Positions 15,401 through 29,200 of a stretch of 64,000 nucleotides of DNA are shown piece after piece. Position 1 is the stretch's first letter. Each line of letters opens with the position of its first letter. A program made the position numbers and the translations under genes. The notes under the pieces were generated by a model. That model did not search any database. It saw only the letters and a program-made list of their open reading frames with translations, and had not been told where the DNA came from. Source of the stretch: Muricea muricata (lineage: Eukaryota; Cnidaria; Anthozoa; Malacalcyonacea; Plexauridae); NCBI GenBank assembly GCA_963855995.1, contig OY979730.1:1178501-1242500 (forward strand), in the 5' to 3' direction.

Positions 15401-18016
15401 CTTACACGCATTTAAGGTGGCTCCCTACAGTATCGAAAAATGTTCGGCTTTTCGAGGCACATTAGCTTTCAGTTGAAAACATACATACAGTTTATAGGCT
15501 TCACAAATTGTTTATCATGTACAGAAAACACTTAGTGATTTCGCCGTGGAAAAACCTCAAAACACAACTTCTCATGTGCCGTTCATTTCAAAACATTTGC
15601 CGTTCGGCGAAGCTCCACTGTAGGGGGCCACCTTAAAACATTTCTCTGCTACTACGTGCTTACCGATGGTTTACCCTGTTTATCCGTGAGCTTGAGTTGA
15701 AATCCTTCGTAACCCTAAGGAGACAACAGTGTGATTAATGTTTAATACCTGTTATTCAAACCTCAATGTTGCTAAATAATTAAACACGTTTTTAACTCTT
15801 ATAGCGAAGCTTTCAAGCATTTTTACGACCGTTTTACGGTTATTAGGGAGAAACGTATATCTGACAGATGTCGTAAAACGCATCTAGTGTAATGTAATTG
15901 AATAACTGGGTTTTTATACATAATGAGAAGTCTAAGAAAAGGTTTGTTTTTAAAACAAAGAAATAGTGATAACTGCTGAAGTATTCTTAACTTGTATATA
16001 CAATGTATTTTAGTTCAGGATTGTATCACTGCATTAAAGTCAATTCCTAAATATTGATTTTGTATTTGGCGAATAATGCGGGCAAATTGTTAGTTAAAAC
16101 ATCTCGATGGAATGAACATATATATGCAAGAATGCCAATTTGTTAAGCGGGGTGCCACGTTGGAAGCATTGGAACTCGATAATGAATTTAGATCTATTAT
16201 TAAAATATTATTTTCAGCAAACATTGTCTCATAAAACGATCAATCAGCTCTTTCATGCTTTGTATATTTATCACTCTGATAAGAAACGTATACACTATCT
16301 TATTATGACATTTCAAAATTTTACCACAACCATTGACTACCAGTATTTTTAAACCGCTACCTGCTTTGAAAAACCAAGTTGAATCGAAACATTTTGACGA
16401 AGAAAGCACAAAGCAATTGTACTAGGGCTTGCAATTTGTTTGTCTAAAAATGCTCTCAAGCTCAATGACTTTGTCTATTTGCAAGTGAAACACTCAATTA
16501 AAGATTCATTATCCGCATAAAACCAAACAAGCACTTCTGATGATAATTTTAGCATATGCGTTGCCAGGCCGCAAAAAATGTGAACAAACTCTATTGAAAC
16601 TGAACCCCGAAACACATCACCCCCGAGCTCGATTCTCTACTACCCACTGTTGTTAAGATTGATCATGTTTGGCATTATTTGCCCTCGCAATTTCGGAGTC
16701 ATGTTGCGATCTTTTGAAGAGGACGGATAATATGCATTCTTCATGTTTCCACGGTTACACAGACAAAGTCAAACATTTGTCGAAAAGTTTCGAGAAAGTT
16801 TTAACGTATAACGGAACTTAGGACTTAAGCTGGCAAATAAAACTTTCCTAAAGCGTTTTCCTGGCTGGCACGAGCCTGGCTTAGGAGTTTTTCAGATTGT
16901 TTATGGGTATAATGGATTTTTAATTTATTCGTTCCAAAAACAGCTTGTGTTTCAACACTTGCAGTGAACACGTCTTTTATTGTCGTGTGCCAATTACTCG
17001 TTCCTAAGAAAACAACGTTAATTTTACACGAGTTTAGGCAGATAATGAATTTCCGCCCAAATTTCGTGCCTGCCAAGTCACATGGGCGAAATTTGAGTCG
17101 TTTTTGCACCGCCTTGACAAGTCGTAGCAAAAGTAATGAGGAAACGAAACAAAGATTATGTAAATCGTGCAAAAACTTATAAAGAAAGGAATTTGATATT
17201 ATGTTCCGCTCAGACAACTAAACATGTTAGGCTAATTATCATCAAGCTTTCGAAATTGCTTCGAAAGGCCAAAAACCTAAGTACACGACACGAATTACTC
17301 TGGGCTGCCCTAGCGGTTTTTCAAAAAGCAATGACAGGCCCAACAAGTGTAATTTAGGTTAGAATTAGGAACAGACAATACTTAACATGCTTACTGAGCA
17401 TTACACGGTGCTTATAAATACAACAATCATATTAGAAAACATATAAATATGTAGCAAACGTCGAAACAACCAGCTTCAATACGGTTTTAAGAGACAGATG
17501 CGTTGCAGAGTTTTGACAGCACCAATTCCTCAAGGCAACATTTATATAAGGTTATATTGAAACATTTGATGGTGATAAGAATATACACTCTAGATATCGA
17601 TACGTTCCAAGATTTTTCACGATATTAAGAAGTTCTGAATTCGCCCAACAGATAGGATTAGCATCATATGAGAAGGTTTAAGAGTAATGGGGCGAAGACC
17701 CCTCCTGAATTACCGTTATTTCTATTGAGATATCTTTGAGAAGAGATAACTCTTACCTTGTAGCCGCGGAACAGCAAGTATATCTCTCTTGATCTGACAT
17801 TGGCAGGCAAACCGCTCACAAACAATGTTCGAACCTAAATCCAAAAAACAAACAATGCAAAGTATTTATAGTCTTATGAATGTCATAACATATTGTTGTC
17901 CTTGTCAGGCCATGTTGTCTGGAAATGAGGATTTAAATCGTCATGGTAGAATATAATATCACCTCATCCGAATCGCTGTTGTTGTTGTTAGGGTCTACGG
18001 TGTTCTGGTCGTCCAT
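12495..18016 (-). CDS. Two-RRM RNA-binding protein, RBPMS / couch potato / MEC-8 family
   Basis: Short exons on the minus strand, read 5' to 3': 18016-17963 (MDDQNTVDPN...), 17834-17757 (VRTLFVSGLPANV), 15714-15664 (GYEGFQLKLTDKQG), 15344-15282 (PVAFVTFLEREN), 14559-14427 (GVRFDPEVNQALRIEFARTN), then 13503-13346 (CSTLFVANLGQS), 13198-13129 (FKRIKMLNKGNAPCCFVEY), 13051-13011 (DIYSASITLNELQG), 12927-12855 (GGIRIEYARTKMGE) and 12584-12495 (29 residues, ending SSYS and stop). The first five exons make RRM1 with the family's FVSGL and RFDP/LRLEFA signatures. The rest make RRM2, ending as in nematode MEC-8. Such proteins bind RNA and regulate splicing or mRNA fate. The linker exon is unsettled: a good acceptor exists at 13676, but its donor is unclear, since the RRM1 side ends in phase 1 and the RRM2 side starts in phase 0. 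Promoter and 5' UTR not resolved. Confidence 0.85.
12660..12815 (-). mobile_element. Partial copy of the 4657-5182 MITE
   Basis: About 155 bases match the reverse complement of the left half of the 4657 element, including CCAAAACATTGTTAATGAGG, GAGAATATCTCCC, AAATTTTTTGTTGCCATTTCC and the terminal TTTTAAGC. It lacks a short internal piece. It lies in the last intron of the two-RRM gene. Confidence 0.65.
14645..14710 (-). mobile_element. Penelope-like element end remnant (tentative)
   Basis: On the minus strand the sequence reads CCGACGAAGGGCCGTTGCTC followed by GAAACGTCGAATTCTGTA. Such CTGACGAAG...GAAACGTCGAA motifs resemble the hammerhead-like ends of animal Penelope-like retroelements. Only the end is visible. 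It sits in an intron of the two-RRM gene. Confidence 0.4.
15412..15636. mobile_element. MITE with TTAA target duplication
   Basis: TTAAGGTGGCTCCCTACAGT at the left edge mirrors ACTGTAGGGGGCCACCTTAA at the right edge. TTAA on both sides is the piggyBac-type duplication. It is about 225 bases, non-coding, intronic. Its termini resemble those of the 37467-37868 element (TTAAGGTGGCTC). Confidence 0.75.
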
Positions 18017-20229
18017 AATCGTTTTTTTTCAGAAGGTTTATATGTACAGTGCTTGGTTTTTCTCTCACCAGGTTGTGCGCTGCTATGCCTCTGCTAGTGC
18101 TGACAGCAAGGTGCAAGTGAGTGCAATAAGTTTGTGTCACTAGTTAGGGACTTTAATTATTACAACGTTTGAAACTGCGGGTTGTCAAAGCCACAGACAC
18201 ATTGCACCGGACGTGACGTACTCTTTCTCTTTTCACCGCAGTACCTGCTGTAAATTATAAATTGTGCGTTGGTGTTTGGAATTAGAAATAGCACCCTGAT
18301 GTAACTGTCCAAGGAAGATCATGCCAAGACTATTTGGCTGCAACTTAAAAGGCAGTCTTTTGCGTGTAGAGCGAACGTTGCCGGTGTTGGTAGTGCGGTG
18401 AAAATCACACGAGAATATAGGATCTGTCACCGAAACGGAAGAAACAGAACTTGACGTTAATTCTAGCCAAGACCCTTCTTCGTAAGCATTGACCACTGTA
18501 TTTACAACGAAGATCCTTCGCTCGAATAATGTCGGATTCTGTTTGTGTCTTTACCCCAAAACACTTTATTTAAACAGATGTCACAGGGTGTTCACGCTTA
18601 TTTTTAATGCCGTCATCTAAAACTCGTCGTTAACTGCAGCCTTTCCACGTTTAAGAGTGGAACACTGTAGAGGAATTTCTATACCTATAGAGTATAGTTT
18701 CTTGTGCAAAGGTAATAATATCACTATCAGGATCCTGAAAACTCGACGCCTACTAGATTTAAAAACGATAAATATAAAGTGGCGACAAAATAGCTGGGTT
18801 TTTTCTCAGTCTTCAGAAAAGCGAGTAGTAATTTAAGTCTTCTGCGTTTTACATCACACTATATTGGATTTTCCATCGTTTAAATTTTGGAATAGAAGAA
18901 TTATTACGTTAGCATTTTTCTGGCTCGAACTCAACAACTTTTTACAAATGTAACATGCCCGGTAACATGTGATCACAAGTGCAGCAATATCGTCAGTGCC
19001 ACATGCCTTAATATGGACGAGGCCAGTATAATGGAACGCCATACAATGCATACATTGCTGTCTTGAGTGATCAAACAATACATCACCATGTGTGTTGCTT
19101 TGGGCATCCTATGTGGTGCTTCGAACATCATATGAAGTCATAAATTCTATTTCTTTTCAGCTTTTTACCATTAGACTTTTACTTGAATCATGATTGTCAA
19201 TGTTAACCACAAATGTGTTGAACAATAGTTTCAGTTTTAGTGTTATTGACTATGGCAACAATAAGTTACTGTTGCCATTTTGTATATTTATATGATTGCG
19301 TTGTACATTGAACATTTACCCTGTGTTTCGGACATTATATGCTGCGTTTTGCGGGCTTTGTTGTCTGTGGTTCGAGTATTATACGAGAGACTCCATGTTT
19401 AGCGATGCCTAAAATGGCCTACACCCACTTGCATTGTAAGTGGTTGTACTATTAATGAATAAAGTGCTCCTTCAAGCGAAATTTAGTATCAAGTGAGCGC
19501 ATTGACAGCCGAGTTAGTTGAACTATGGACAGTACATTGTAATGCAACGCCTAAATAAAATTGAAGCAGAAAACATGTTATATTTTTAGAGCGGTAGCCA
19601 TGTTGAATGGCCCCACTCAAAGAGTGAATCAACGCAGTAAATTGAATTTTAAGGAGCTTTCGCCTTTTTGTTTCAAAACGAAAATCATACACCCTGTAAT
19701 AGAAATCTATAGTATTCGCTGCTCATTGGGGCTATCGAACATGGCCGCCAGTCCAAAAATACCACCACTCCAAAACCCAATTTATGATTACAATATTACG
19801 ATTTATAAGAATTTGTCAACAGGGGTCCCGGAAGGGAGGGCTTAGTTTTTTTTTCTGTATTATCACGTACGACACGTAGACTTGTGTTGACTAGCTTTTT
19901 AGGCTTCTTTTGACCAACGATTCATCAAATGTTCGCTCTTTAGAATTAAAACCTTCACAATTTTATCAATGGATAATAGTGGATAATTGGTAAGGATCCT
20001 ATCATATTCGTTTTGATCCCACAATCAAATCCATCAAATCATTGGATCAAATCATTGAACGGATCAAATTAAACCCCTGCACATATCCCATTATCACCTG
20101 TTATTTTGTATTATCCCAGCACACTCCACAAGAACCCAGAATATAAAGAGTGAGCTGTAATAGGTCCACTGTTCAAAGATCAATCGAATGAGTGAATTTA
20201 CGCACGTACCACTACAAACACAAAACAAA
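18017..20229. other. Spacer between head-to-head genes
   Basis: It separates the minus-strand two-RRM gene from the plus-strand aconitase gene and must hold both promoters. An 87-codon minus-strand open stretch at 18233-18496 lies where 5' UTR of the two-RRM gene would be expected and shows no family features. About 19490-19850 has several scattered short ORFs with no recognisable product. No clear TATA element was found. Confidence 0.35.
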
Positions 20230-23200
20230 ATGTCCGGTAAGTTTTGAGTATTTCATCCATTTATAACACAGGTAATCTATTAAAACATTTTTATACGTTC
20301 TAGCTGATAACCCATTTGCCAAACATCTCAAAACCGTCGAAGTTGACGGAAAAGAAGTGAGGTTTTTTGACCTCACGAGTTTAGAAGACAAACGATACGG
20401 TAGGTGAAACAATCACGCAGACACTCAAACAATTCGCTCTTGTTTAAATTATTTTTGAGCTTCTCACAATCCCATTTTGCTCCATATACAAACAAGACAT
20501 TGAATGGTATATTAGCCTTATCTACCTAGATTTTATTTATCAAGGTCGTATTTAAATATTTAGTATTTGTAGGTTTATCTTCACAAAATATTTGCCCTCA
20601 AATAATTGTAACATGGCATTCCAAATTGATGTTCTTATAAGAGCACAAAAACAAACTTACAACATTCGTGTCTGCTTCAAAATCCAGCCACTAAGTCACG
20701 AAATGCGATTATATAATATTGAATAAATCGCATCCCATGAAGAGCGTAATTAAGCCACGTAGAACAGCAACAATACCGGTTTTATTTTGTAATAATGACT
20801 TTTTTTATATTTTTCTAAACAAGGTTATTTTACTTACAAAAAATTAGTGAACATTACTAAATGTGTAGATTTCAAATGTTAGAATTCAATTTAGATGAGC
20901 AATTTTAAAAGATTTATGATTTTTGGGGGTGGGTAGTTGGCGTTGTCTCAGAATGTTTGCTTTAAGCACATGCAATAATTTTTCCTGCAATTTCTGATGG
21001 GTTTTTTCCCTCTGACAAATCTGTACAAGTGGTTTATTTAACATTTTTTTAAACATTTTTTTACTGTGTGGGAGGGAAACAATATGTCATGTGATTCCGA
21101 GCCCTGTGGGAGCCCAGTAACTAAGTGATGTATTGTTATATCAAGTGTCAAAGTGAACCACAGGATTAAACAAGACAAAAACTGGTTTTATTACACATAT
21201 TTTTGCTCTCCATTGGTTTGAAAACATGAAAAACAACCTTCAGCTTCAAAGGTCTTATTTTCATACGCAGGCATCAATAGACCTCATGCGGTTGAATTTC
21301 ATGGCTGTCACATGATGACATGATCCTCTTTTAACCAACAAGATACTAGAATGAATGGACTTTGACGCTTGATATATCATACCAGAGATTGTTATAAGTC
21401 TGTGATTTCTCATTTTTCTCTCTGCACATTTCTAACTGGTTCACTCATTTACATCCGACAGAATGAGAAAATTGAGGAAAATTTATCATTGAGGTGATCT
21501 GAAAACGCAGAAAAGTACTGACACTAGTTGTCAAATAAAATTCCATTTTTCTATCCAATCTACTAAATTCCTCATGAAATATAATTTAGTTTGTTTCCAA
21601 ATTTCTGGTGGACTTATAGTTTTCTTTACTAAGCATACTTACTGAGTTTTGCAAGTTTCATAAAGGAAAATAAACAATATGAGTGATTAAAAACCGGAAA
21701 ATGGGTTTCCATGTGGTAGCATTTCAATTTAGTGGCTTGGTCTACGATTTTTACTCATGCTTAGATCAGCTAGTAATCATGCTGTTGTCATGTATAATCA
21801 CCTGGGGTTGGTTGTACTAAAGGTGAATACCGGTAATGCTATCCACTGGATAGTGATTTATTGGAACTTTCTGACCATGTTCAGAAACTGGTATTACCCA
21901 GTTTGCAGTTCAGTACTTTTGAGTCAAAGTCTCTTTTCATCCTTTTATTAGATCAATGTCCCTGGTGTCATTGCTTTTTATGCCTTTCTGTGACAGTTGA
22001 AAAAACACCAGCCCATGGATAGCGCTATCCGCTTTCAAACAACTGACTTCCCAGTTACACATTGCATGTTTTGCTATTTCATAAGTGGATGTCTGTGAAA
22101 CATAAGCGTTTCTTGGGTATTTTCAGACAAGTTGCCATACTCCATTCGTATTCTTTTGGAATCTGCGATAAGAAACTGTGATGGATTTCAAATCAAACAA
22201 AATGATGTGGAAAAGATCCTAAATTGGCAGGAAAGTCAAAATGATACAGTGGAAATACCTTTCAGGCCTGCACGGGTCATTCTTCAAGATTTCACGTAAG
22301 CATAATGTGCTGGCTGAGAAATGAAAGAAACAGAAAATCTTTTCTCGTATATTGTTAGGGCAAAGCATGTGGGTTGAGAAGCAAGTTTTGTTGTTGCTTC
22401 TGCCATTGCTTAGCACAACACTGAACTGGCTTACCTTGACACAACACTCAACTGGCTTACCTTGACACAACACTCAACTGGCTTACCTTAAGACAGAATC
22501 ATGTAATCACTACAGTAGCTGTTCTATGTTGGTGTATATACATGCAATGTAAGATTTACAGTAGCATGACCAACCCGACGATTTAGTCCAGCTATGCAAA
22601 TATTTTTGTGTTCATTTGACTGTGAAAATAACAATTTCTAAAAAAATGAATAATTAAATTTCCAAAAAAATGAATAATTTATTTCCAAATATTATAATGA
22701 TTTAAAATTTGCATAGTGAGAATTAAAGTTTAAATTTTCCAAGCAATAATTTTGCCATGAAATTTTGCAGTGGCGTTCCTGCAGTGGTTGACTTTGCGGC
22801 AATGCGGGATGCTGTCAAAAGATTAGGAGGTGACCCTGCTGCGATAAATCCACTTTGCCCTGTTGATCTGGTTATTGATCATTCAGTACAAGTTGATGTC
22901 TCTAGAAAGTAAGTTGAGAATCATCATTTTACTGTGATGTTACCATCACTATCACTAATTAACTAGCATTACAACTGCTACTACCACAATTATTACATCA
23001 ACATTATCATTGTCCCCATTCCATTACCATGAACTAATTAACTAATATTTTTACTACTAGTAGTATTATCACACTTCATTATCACCACCATTATTTATAC
23101 CACCATTATTAATACCATCACTCAAGTGGTAAAATTATCATTATGCTATTATTACCATTATTCGCTACTGCCATCTTCACTACCAAGTTCACTGTTATCA

Positions 23201-26200
23201 GATTATAACCTCTTTCACCATTATCACCAACAGCTTATCATCATAGTTATTTTCAACATCAGTACAATCCACCCATTGATCATATAGCCATTACATCATC
23301 ACTACTATTACCATCATTACTGACACCTTTTTCACTACCAGCTTCATTATAATCAGACCATTATCTCTTCACCATTATCATCAACAGCTTATCACCATAG
23401 TTATTTTCACCATCAATACAATCCACCCATTGGTCATATAGCTATTACATCTCACTATTTACTGACACCATCTTCACTACCAACTTCTGACTATAATCAG
23501 ACCATCATCTCTTTCACCATTATCACCAACAGCTTATCAGCACTGTTATTATCACCATCACTACAATGAAGCCAGCGATCAGATCACCATATTACGTCGT
23601 CATTATTATTAGCATAATTACTGATATTATCAGGCTGTCATCTCATCTACTATTATCACCAACAGCGTCAAGTTTGGTTTCCAAATATTGTAAAATGTGG
23701 AAAATATAGTCCTGCAAAGTTTGCGAATTTTTTATACTTTTGGCACGCACGGAAGAGCGTAAACGCTATGTGGAAATGTGGTAACGCTTTTTCCCGGGTA
23801 ATACAAAGGTATACAAAATTCGCAAACTTTACATTACAATATTCAAGCATTTTACAATATTGTACAAACGAACTTCACAATTTCACCAAATTAAGAAAGC
23901 TCTTTTCAACTGTGGTAAAACTGTTTTCGAGTTTAATCCAGCATCCTAAAAATGTAATTTGAATGCCAAATGTAAGATCTAAGCTATTCTAAGATATTCA
24001 TAGGTCGGAATAACTTTACTTTTACCGCACTTGTAGTAAGGAAGCAGTTGCAAGGAACCAAGACTTAGAATTTGAAAGAAACAAGGAGAGGTTTCAGTTT
24101 TTAAGGGTATGGCTTTCCATTGATATCTTAATACTTGGCATCATGGGTCAGTTGTCAAGAGCTAACGGTTTTAACTCTGGCTTTTATACATCAAACCAGA
24201 TTTCCCAAATTCTTGTTTATAATCATAGGAATATTTCTTCAAACATCTTATCTGGATAATTGTAATTGTTGAACAACTTTTTCCAGTACTATGATGTAGA
24301 AATATCAGAAAAATTTTATCTCTTCATACAGTGGGGTTCAAAAGCTTTCAAGAATGTCACCATCGTTCCACCTGGGTCTGGAATCGTTCACCAGGTAAAG
24401 CTTTTACAGAGGCATCTGCAAGTTAGAGAGTTTGATGCGCAATGTGGTGTCAATATACAAGCTCATAGAAAATGGTTTTAATGGAAATGGTTACTGAAAA
24501 GCACGTTGAAACGTTCATTGTACATGTAGGCGTTGCTTGCATGAGCCGACAAGGTAGCCTGATTAACCGGGCTGGATAGTTTTTCTATGCACCTTACATA
24601 CCTTACAGCACCTTCCAAACTTGTCTGAAGGAAACGTGAAAGTCATATCCAGCGTTTATTGGTTGTATACTTATCTTTGGATGATTCAAAATCGTCTCTT
24701 GTCGAAGAGTCCGATTTTTGTTGACGCAAATCAGCCTGGTTAGTTTTGGGATTTTGAAGACTTCTCATCTAGCTGCAGCGTGGTCATAAACATCTTTGGA
24801 AAGGTATAACGCACGACTTTCTTATCTAGGTTAATTTAGAATATCTTGGTCGCGTCGTGTTTAATACAGATGGCTTGTTATATCCAGACAGCTTGGTTGG
24901 TACAGACTCTCACACAACCATGATCAATGGTCTTGGTATACTTGGCTGGGGTAAGAATCATGTGAAGACTTTGAGTGGATCCAAGTTAATCAAACATAGG
25001 AGTTATCACAATGTTTTTCTGCAGTTTCTTGACCGCTGTTTAAAACAGTGAATATAAGTGGCTGATGTGATAGAGTATATACGCCGAACTACACTTAATA
25101 TGACTAATTTGAATATAGCCCACAATAGAAAAGCTAGATCAAGGCTATATCATCACATCGTCGAGAATGACATTGCTAGGACAGTTAAGACCAAAATGGA
25201 AACAGGCTTAAGAGAGAACTAAGACGTGACCTAGGACCGACCTAAGGCCATCTTTTCGGGACAGCCATTACATGTAGCCTAAAAACATCCCCCGACTTAT
25301 TTAATTTCATGCACGTGTTGAAGTAAAATCCCTCTCCTATTAAGGTGTGGGTGGTATTGAAGCAGAGGCTGTAATGCTTGGTCAGGCTGTGAGCATGGTG
25401 CTTCCCAAGGTGGTCGGCTACAAACTTACAGGAGAACTGAACAGTCTAGCGACGTCCACAGATGTCGTTCTAACCATAACCAAACACCTGCGTCAGATCG
25501 GCGTTGTCGGCAAATTCGTCGAGTTCTTTGGCCCGGGGTTGTCTCAACTCTCGATTGCGGACCGAGCAACCATCGCCAACATGTGTCCCGAATACGGAGC
25601 GACTGTTGGCTTCTTTGCTGTGGATGAGACGAGCATGAAGTATTTGCGACAAACTGGTCGGGATGAAGACAGAATTGCGTTCATTGAGAAGTATTTAAAA
25701 GCGAATAAGATGTTCCGACATTTTGAAGATGCCGAGGAAGACCCCATCTTTTCTCAAGTAAGGCAATCGTTTCCAGATCTCGTTGAGCGTCTGTGTCTTT
25801 AAGTTTGTACTCCACCTCCCCCTTGACTTAACACTTAAACAATCTTTTCCTGGGCAATGCTATCAGATAGCACGACTAACAGCTTTGATCATTCTACATT
25901 TCTTCTGATGCCAAATCACATCACCGTAATGATTTAAGCCTTTCTTCTAGATTGTCGAGTTAGACTTGAGTACTGTGGTGTCTTGCGTATCCGGACCGAA
26001 GCGACCCCACGATAAAGTTGCCGTGTCCGAGATGCAGAAAGATTTTAAAGAGTGTCTGAGTAACAAAATTGGCTTCAAAGGTTTTGGCTTGTCTGCTGAA
26101 AAACAAAAATCAGAAAGTGTCATGGAGTATGAGGGCGAAAGTTTCACGTTGAAACACGGTAAGATTTGTTTGAATTATTTAAGCTGTTTCCATTCAAGAC

Positions 26201-29200
26201 TCCTTCGTTGACCCAATGCATTAAACAATTCCCATAACAGAGTTAATGTTGATCCATGCAATATGAAAGGAACTATTACTATAGTTAAAAAAAAGAAAAC
26301 ATATTCCGAAGAAATTTCAGTACTCGAGTTAAAAACAAGAAGCGGCTGGGACTGTGATATTTCGGTTTTATTTCGAAATGATGGTTTTAAAATAAAACCG
26401 AAATATTACAGTTTGAAACGTTTCTTGTTTTTAACTCGAGTATTGAGTTTACAAGATGCATTTCTTCGGAATATGTTTTACTTTATAGCTAAAAAAACAT
26501 CTTAAAATTAGTAAAATTGCAAAGTTTGATGGCGAAATGTTGTAGAATACAAAACAATAAATATAGCCTTGCGAAGTTTGCGAATTTAATACGTGTGTAT
26601 TTGTATCACGCACGGGAAAGCGTACTACCACTTTTAAGGCGAATATGGTATTCGTCTTGCCTGGATCAGAATTTAGTCTCATGGGAATTGTCCATTAATT
26701 ACAATTGTTCTCTCATCCCACGCTCTACATCTTTTTTTCTGGCAGGTTCGGTTGTCATAGCAGCAATCACGAGTTGTACGAATACTAGTAACCCATCAGT
26801 AATGCTGGGAGCTGGGCTACTGGCCAAGAAAGCTGTGGAATGCGGGCTCAAAGTACGACCATACATAAAGACTAGCCTATCACCGGGCTCTGGCGTGGTG
26901 ACGTACTACCTAAAAGAAAGTGGAGTGATACCAGTTTTAGAAAAACTAGGGTAAGTCAGTTATCGTTGATTCAGATACCATTCAAATACTCGAATATAAA
27001 GTTTAACCAAGCTTACCTGCTTGCCGCCAAGTTATAAGGCTCATATAAGTTCACAGATTTAAGACACGGGTAACAGCAGTGGGTCAGAATCAAGTTGCGG
27101 TGTTTCCAAAACGATTGAATCTCATAAATGGCTTTCTGATTTAACATCCCTCCATCCAATTTTCTGAGAATGTACATTCTTCTCGGATACCCTGGTAGCC
27201 TTTGGGTAGAGTACATTAGAACTGTAGTTTAGTTTTTCCGATTCTAGGTTCGATATCGTTGGCTATGGCTGCATGACGTGTATTGGTAACAGTGGTCCAT
27301 TGCCCGAAGCTGTTGGAAAAGCGATTGAACAAGTTAGTCCTTTGTGATTTTTTATTATTGTTTGACTATCGAACTAAAATAGGAGATTGCGCTCTGCTTA
27401 CTTGACGCCATAAGCTTTTAATTCTCGATCCATACTCCATTGTGGAAAAAGTTAGTCACCAATTTGGCAAAGTCATCAGAGGTTTTCTTTGCGTAAACTT
27501 GCAAATTCAAATTACCCGTGATGTACTGTATTGTAACCCTGTCTACTTCGAATTAAATCAATTAATGATACCCAGAAACACGAAGTCTTGGAATTTTTGC
27601 GACGTCATTACTGCGAACCCTGTATATGTAAATAGTAGGAGCAGGCTGTTCTTTCTAATCTTTCTTTTCAAACTAATCTTTCTTTTTCCCTTTTCAGGGT
27701 GATTTAGTAGCCGTTGGCGTTCTATCAGGCAACAGAAATTTCGAAGGACGCATCCATCCGTTAACTCGTGCCAACTATCTGGCCTCTCCACCACTGGTCA
27801 TAGCATACGCCATTGCCGGGACGGTCGACATCGATTTTGAGAAAGAACCGCTAGGTATGACACAGTACATTGAATAGAGAGTAGCACCACTCAGCAGTTC
27901 AACGTGCCGACCTATTCCAACTTTTACAGTCATTCTTGAATTTTTATTCTTTAACACAGGCATTGGAAAAGATGGTAAAGAAGTATTTTTAAGAGATGTA
28001 TGGCCCACTCGTGAGGAAATACAGGTGTGATAAGCATGAAAATTTCTTCTTTAGAAATACATAGGGATCATCATGGGCTCGGTCGCACAGGTGCCAATTG
28101 TAGCTTCGACTATCACTCGATTCGTGATTCTAACTGTATGTAAAGATTGAAGGGTTTATTGGTCAATGCTTTATTGAAAGTTGTGAGATTTCTGTAGGTA
28201 CTCTGGGGTTTCGGGTATTGCTCTAAAAATCAACCATGTGGTGTCTTTGTGACCACATATGTGTTTTAGCCGGCTGCCAGTGGCGTCCTCAGAAATCCTT
28301 CAACTGGATTAGGTTGAGTTGCCGTCTATCACGTTCAGCTTGGCTTTCAGCTGCAAGTAACGATAACTTAACCGTTGCCTCACACGCCCACCTTACTTTT
28401 TATTTTCCAGGAAGTGGAACGAAAATTTGTTATACCCGCCATGTTTAAAGAGGTCTATGCTAAAATCACGGTAATATATTTCAAATTACCCATTAAGCTT
28501 TTCTTTTGCCAGCAATCTGTAGCGATATCTGTACCAGTTTTTGCATTATTTTGTGAAGGAATTTAATGCGTCTTTATTCTTGCATAACTTCAGGATGGTA
28601 ATCCAAAATGGAACTCCTTAGACGCTCCCGATACATTACTCTATCCCTGGGATGAAAAATCTACCTACATTAAAAGTCCGCCTTTCTTTGATGATATGGT
28701 AAGTTATTTTTGAAATTAACCTGCGATTGACTTCTACCTACTCTCAATCTATTCACAGCACCGCCACCTTAAATACGCATGAATCACGCTTGCATTTGCC
28801 CGCTGCCTCCGTTGCTTAGTGGACAGACCATTCATTGCACCGACATCACAAAGGCGTGGGTTCGATTCCTGTTGTGAATTTTTCTCAAGTTTTCCCGATT
28901 TGAATTTCAATATGTGTATGATTTATTCTTCAAAAATCATTGTAGAATACTACCTAGTCTTTTTGTTTTCTATCTTAATTTAGACATCCAGCCTTCCAGA
29001 AGTGAAGAACATCGAAAATGCCGCTGTATTATTAAATCTTGGTGATTCAGTTACGACGGATCATATCTCTCCAGCTGGCAGTATCTCTAGAACCAGTCCT
29101 GCTGCGCGCTATTTATCTGCGAGAGGGTAAGGCAACTGAGCACAAATTTTGAAATTCACCTCACAGCACATTTAAACTCCTTGGATGAGTTCGAAGTTAA

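Noticed and set aside
16825-17217. 130-codon minus-strand ORF in an intron of the two-RRM gene
   Set aside because: No domain, no splice or promoter context, and overlapped by open frames on the other strand.
18233-18496. 87-codon minus-strand ORF upstream of the two-RRM gene
   Set aside because: Better explained as 5' UTR or promoter sequence; the RRM gene has its own start at 18016.
20100-20229. Iron-responsive element in the 5' leader of the aconitase gene
   Set aside because: No CAGTGN loop with a bulged-C stem was found.
28805-28885. Functional tRNA gene
   Set aside because: A- and B-box matches exist, but a proper cloverleaf with paired anticodon and acceptor arms does not form; a SINE head is more likely.
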